From: Panulirus ornatus
Lineage: Eukaryota > Arthropoda > Malacostraca > Decapoda > Palinuridae
Direction: 5' to 3'
Assembly: GCF_036320965.1 (NCBI RefSeq)
Contig: NC_092238.1
Coordinates: 25,230,903-25,294,902 of the forward strand
Length of the DNA: 64,000 nucleotides
In this document: positions 60,796 to 64,000 of the stretch, in pieces
How positions within the stretch are numbered: position 1 is the stretch's first letter
Layout: every line of letters begins with the position of its first letter
Position numbers and translations under genes: made by a program
Notes under the pieces: generated by a model
The model's database searches: none
What the model was told of the DNA's origin: nothing
The model's input: the letters and a program-made list of their open reading frames with translations, nothing else

Positions 60796-62255
60796 AGTGA
60801 TTAACATTTTTGCTATACAGATTAATTTACTTCCTGTTGCAGGAGTTCCATATATTGTTCATAGTCTTGCATCATATATTTCAGAAGAATGCTTTTTGGA
60901 GTAGTAAGACAAAAATTGATAGATTTCTTTTATATTTTGAAAAGTACTACTCTGAAGGTACACTCAAAATCTAGATTAGCCATATCTGGTGGCTTAAGCC
61001 TCACTACAGGAGAAATATACCCATCTGAAACTCACTTCCCAAGACATGCTGTCATGATTTCTCACATGCACTGGACACCTGTCTCTAACATTACAAGTAC
61101 TGATGCAGCTTCCACATTAGATATACCAAACACCAACTCATTTGCCCTAAACTCATCCCACCAAGACAGGCACACATCACCCAGCTTCTGGAAGGGCCTG
61201 GCTTGAGGCAGAAGTAAAGAAAATATGTATATATTCTTAACAAAAGTGTACTATATATGATTATGATGATATATTAGAAAAGATTTCACTATTTTCTTGA
61301 TTTTATTGAGGGAACATTTCTTTCATTTTAGAGTGATGTTACATGAAACTTTTTTAATTATCTGTTAATGACTCGGTTTAGTGCTGATATTACTGAATCT
61401 GTTTTTACTGATAGTGGTAATTGTAGTCACAGATTTAAACATTTATTATCTTAGATATTAGATAAGAAAAAGTGCATAAAGCTTTATCTGAACTTTTCAT
61501 TTTAAGATTTGAATGTTTATTTTAAGATTTGAATGTAATCTTTTATGAGAGTGCTTTTTTGTTTCAAATTTTAGCCATTTGGATAATATTATATGTGTGA
61601 CCTCGTTCATCACTGAAAGCAAGAGAACCTTCTCTGATAGGCATTTTATAATTACATTCAAGTGCATAGTAAAGTGGTATTAAAGTGTAGTGAGAAGAAA
61701 TGAGATACAGCTGACATGGTAAGAATGTTTCATTCATCATGGTATTTTCAGAGATAGTCATATAATCACATGTAGATCTGAGTTATTATTTCTTGTCAGT
61801 CACCTGTGAATGCAAGAAAAGGCATAAATGCATACATTAATAGATAACTTTGTATACCCACCTCTCATAACACTGTTGCAGTGTATAAAGTGTTGATTAT
61901 ATCATTACAACTTAATTACACTTATATGCATCCCATCAAAGAAGCACCAAGTGGACTTTAATGCATAAAAAAAGATACTGAGTTGACTTTGTCATTAAGT
62001 TTGTTTGTAGGTTATCAGTAAAGTTATTTGCGTGATGTACTTGTAAGATCAAAGATCTTCACAGGTCCTTTGGAAAAATTTCAAATGTTGTCTTTTCTGC
62101 TATTTCTATAATGGTATGATATGACTATCTTATGCTTTTTGTGTAACCTTGATTATCTGAAAATTTTATGCCACTCATGACTTTGGTCACATGAACGAGT
62201 GTTTATTGACTGCATTGACTGAATGCTTTTTCCACTTGTACAATAATTGCTACAG
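60796..62255. other. Intron G-H, last part: nothing certain
   Basis: The frame at 60889-61206 is open for about 100 codons without resemblance to a known family. The rest is AT-rich intron sequence. Confidence 0.4.
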
Positions 62256-62433
62256 ATCCCTTGATGCCACAAGTAATGACAAGCCCAGATGTGATACGAC
62301 CAGAACCAGTGAGACCTGTGCCTGCCACTGCGGCCAGACCCTCCACCCCCGAGACAGCACGAAGAGGCTCATCTCATGCTGTCTCACACCTTCCCCGGCC
62401 AATAGCCACCCCAAGGGATACAGCCACTCCCAG
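62256..62433 (+). CDS. KATNB1: KATNB1 exon H: proline-rich linker
   Basis: Acceptor caataattgctacag and donor gtttgt bound 178 nt, entry phase 1 and exit phase 2. With G from exon G it reads DPLMPQVMTSPDVIRPEPVR, PVPATAARPSTPETARRGSS and ends PRPIATPRDTATP plus AG of a split codon. It is Pro/Ser/Thr/Arg-rich, as expected for the disordered linker between the WD propeller and the con80 domain. Further exons, including con80, must lie to the right of the window. Confidence 0.82.
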
Positions 62434-62545
62434 GTTTGTGTCAGATGGTTGTAATTTTTTTTCACAGGAAGTCTTTCTTTGCGTTTGTAGCACCTTGAAA
62501 AATTTGATGATTTAACTTTTGGCATCACTACAGATTTTGTATACA
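62434..62545 (+). other. Start of the next KATNB1 intron
   Basis: The sequence after the donor gtttgt is T-rich. No following exon in phase 2 was found before position 64000. Confidence 0.5.
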
Positions 62546-62549
62546 TGTT

Positions 62550-63130
62550 TGCCTCTCCCACAAGGTAGCATCAGGGACAGATGAATAATGGCTCAATTTC
62601 CACACATCCACCTTTCAGCAGTCATGTATAATGTAACAAAACTCTTGGCTGCTTCACATGCCCCAGTTCAGCCCATTGATATTGCATTCCCCTTATTTAC
62701 CACATTGATCCAATTCATTCTATCTCTTGCATGCCTCTTGCCTTTTGAATGTTCAGGCCTTGATACCATAAATCTTTCATTCCATCCTTTCATCTCATTG
62801 GTCTCTCTGCTTGCCTTGTTTCCTTTACTTTTTCTACAATAGATCTTCTAAGCCAGTCAGCCGTTACTCATCCTCTTTATATGTCTGAGCCATTTCAGCA
62901 CACCCTGGTCAACTGTTTCAGCCAAACTGTGCATATTACCACATCTCTCTTATACACTATTATTCCCTTCATAATCAACCTACCTATCACCACCTTTTAT
63001 TAGAGGCATTTCATCTTCAACATGTCCACCGTCTTCCTTTCTTTTACATAAAAAGCGCATGTTTACAACTCTTTTAGACCTCATATGCCTTCAGACACTC
63101 ATTTCTGCTTCAACAGTCTTACCACCTTTA
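62550..63130 (-). mobile_element. Old LINE copy (RT C-terminus and 3' UTR)
   Basis: The + strand carries recognisable but mutated blocks in the same order as LINE copies 1 and 4: caaggtagcatcagggacag, cttcacatgccccagttcag, gatccaattcattctatctc, gaatgttcaggccttgat, ccatttcagcacaccctggt, ttaccacatctctcttatac and aggcatttcatcttcaacat. All frames are broken. It seems to be an ancient member of the same lineage. Confidence 0.82.
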
Positions 63131-64000
63131 TCATGAAGGAAACTAACAAATCCAAACATGTATGACACAGTCAAGCCTAACAGTAACACAGAAGAGTGTA
63201 AAGGACATAGGTGTGGTTTTGTTGGAAGTCATCACTTTTGATTAACCCCCAAAAGTAATTGTCTCTTTGCTGAAAATGTGATAAGGTGGATGAATAGAAC
63301 TTTTGAAACAGTAGCAGTGATTACTTTTTGAAAAGAAAGGTACTCATCCACTTGGAGTAATGCTGAATCAGCTAGAAAATGGACAGGTCTTTCATTACCT
63401 GCGTTGATTGAACCAGATGACTAAACTGTTGATTTAAGTTCAGATATAATATTCTTTTTTTGAACACTAAAACATAGGAGTTCTCCTTTCGTGTTTTCTT
63501 CTTTCCATCTTTCAGGTAGGTCTACAAACATTTGAGGAGCTCAAAGTAATTTCTTTTCTTTCTTATTCTCCTGTTGTTTTTCATCCAAAATGGCCATGAT
63601 TGGGGCATGTTTTTGCTGTGCCATGTTTGTTTTTCATAAAAAAAATTCTGCTAAGAGTTCATAGTGAGTAACTTTGGTATATATATATATCATATGTATT
63701 TTTAACAAAGCAGTTTATTGTATAATTGTTTTCTTTTATATCTTATTGCTCTTTGTGTCTTCATGAGGTATTGTCATGAATAGGCAAACAACAGCCTCAC
63801 ATCCTATGTACAGTCTATAACTAGCTATCATTATGATATACCAAAGCTGTTTTTCTTATTTTCATTTGATGGATTCATTGTTTATGAAGTTATGATCATT
63901 TGAATTGGTCAGAAGTTCAGTAACAAGTAACAAATCTTCAGTGTGCTTCTTTGGCATATTACAAATTTTGTGAACCAAACAGTTCTTTTTGTGCCTATGC
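63131..64000. other. Intron sequence, nothing recognised
   Basis: AT-rich. A short (TA)n lies at 63679-63690. At about 63755-63830 the text gtcttcatgaggtattgtca, tgaataggcaaacaacagcc and ctataactagctatcatta weakly resembles the LINE 3' UTR on the minus strand, too decayed to annotate firmly. Confidence 0.4.

Noticed and set aside
60889..61206. 105-codon open frame on the + strand within intron G-H
   Set aside because: No recognisable domain and no good splice borders in the phase needed between exons G and H.
63516..63547. Possible next KATNB1 exon after acceptor ctttccatctttcag
   Set aside because: In the phase required by exon H (2) the first full codon is TAG, and the peptide is not katanin-like.

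Overview
The window is animal nuclear DNA, most likely from a decapod crustacean. That placement is an inference from long pure dinucleotide microsatellites, dense LINE and SINE copies and large AT-rich introns; no marker fixes the species. The only cellular gene I can support is KATNB1, the WD40-bearing p80 regulatory subunit of the microtubule-severing enzyme katanin. Eight + strand exons lie between 28957 and 62433, all with GT-AG borders and reading phases that join without a break. They encode WD repeats from the second onward, the end of the propeller, and the start of the proline-rich linker. The first WD repeat and start codon were not found upstream, and the C-terminal katanin p60-binding (con80) domain lies beyond the right edge.

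Positions 1 to about 24,000 hold no gene I can support. This part looks richer in G+C and CpG than the rest and is full of (TG)n, (CT)n, (GA)n and (AT)n tracts and small minisatellites (12, 26, 32 and 53 bp units and several decayed ones). A 5'-truncated LINE copy sits at 16478-17898. From about 24,000 on, the sequence becomes AT-rich and intron-like.

The KATNB1 introns are packed with mobile DNA. One young non-LTR retrotransposon family has five clear copies (16.5, 33.6, 38.8, 39.8 and 46.9 kb), all 5'-truncated. The 33.6 kb copy is a textbook twin-priming inversion with an 11-bp target-site duplication. Several decayed relatives of its 3' end are scattered through the introns. Fragments of a second, jockey/CR1-like LINE lie at 29.4 kb and, as a tandem pair, at 58.9 kb. 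There is also a pogo/Tigger-like MITE with TA duplication (31955-32380), a tRNA-derived SINE (38366-38527), and a 240-bp SINE-like family with four same-strand copies nested one into another's (AT)n tail (41076-42083).

The most interesting pattern is a short 3'-tail module, an arm CTGTTTCC, a loop around CTACCTCGC and an arm GGRAACAG, followed by A-rich or (AT)n sequence. It ends the LINE copies, their decayed relatives and the SINE-like family alike. This suggests a shared recognition hairpin for one reverse transcriptase, whose tails seed (AT)n microsatellites that later receive further insertions.
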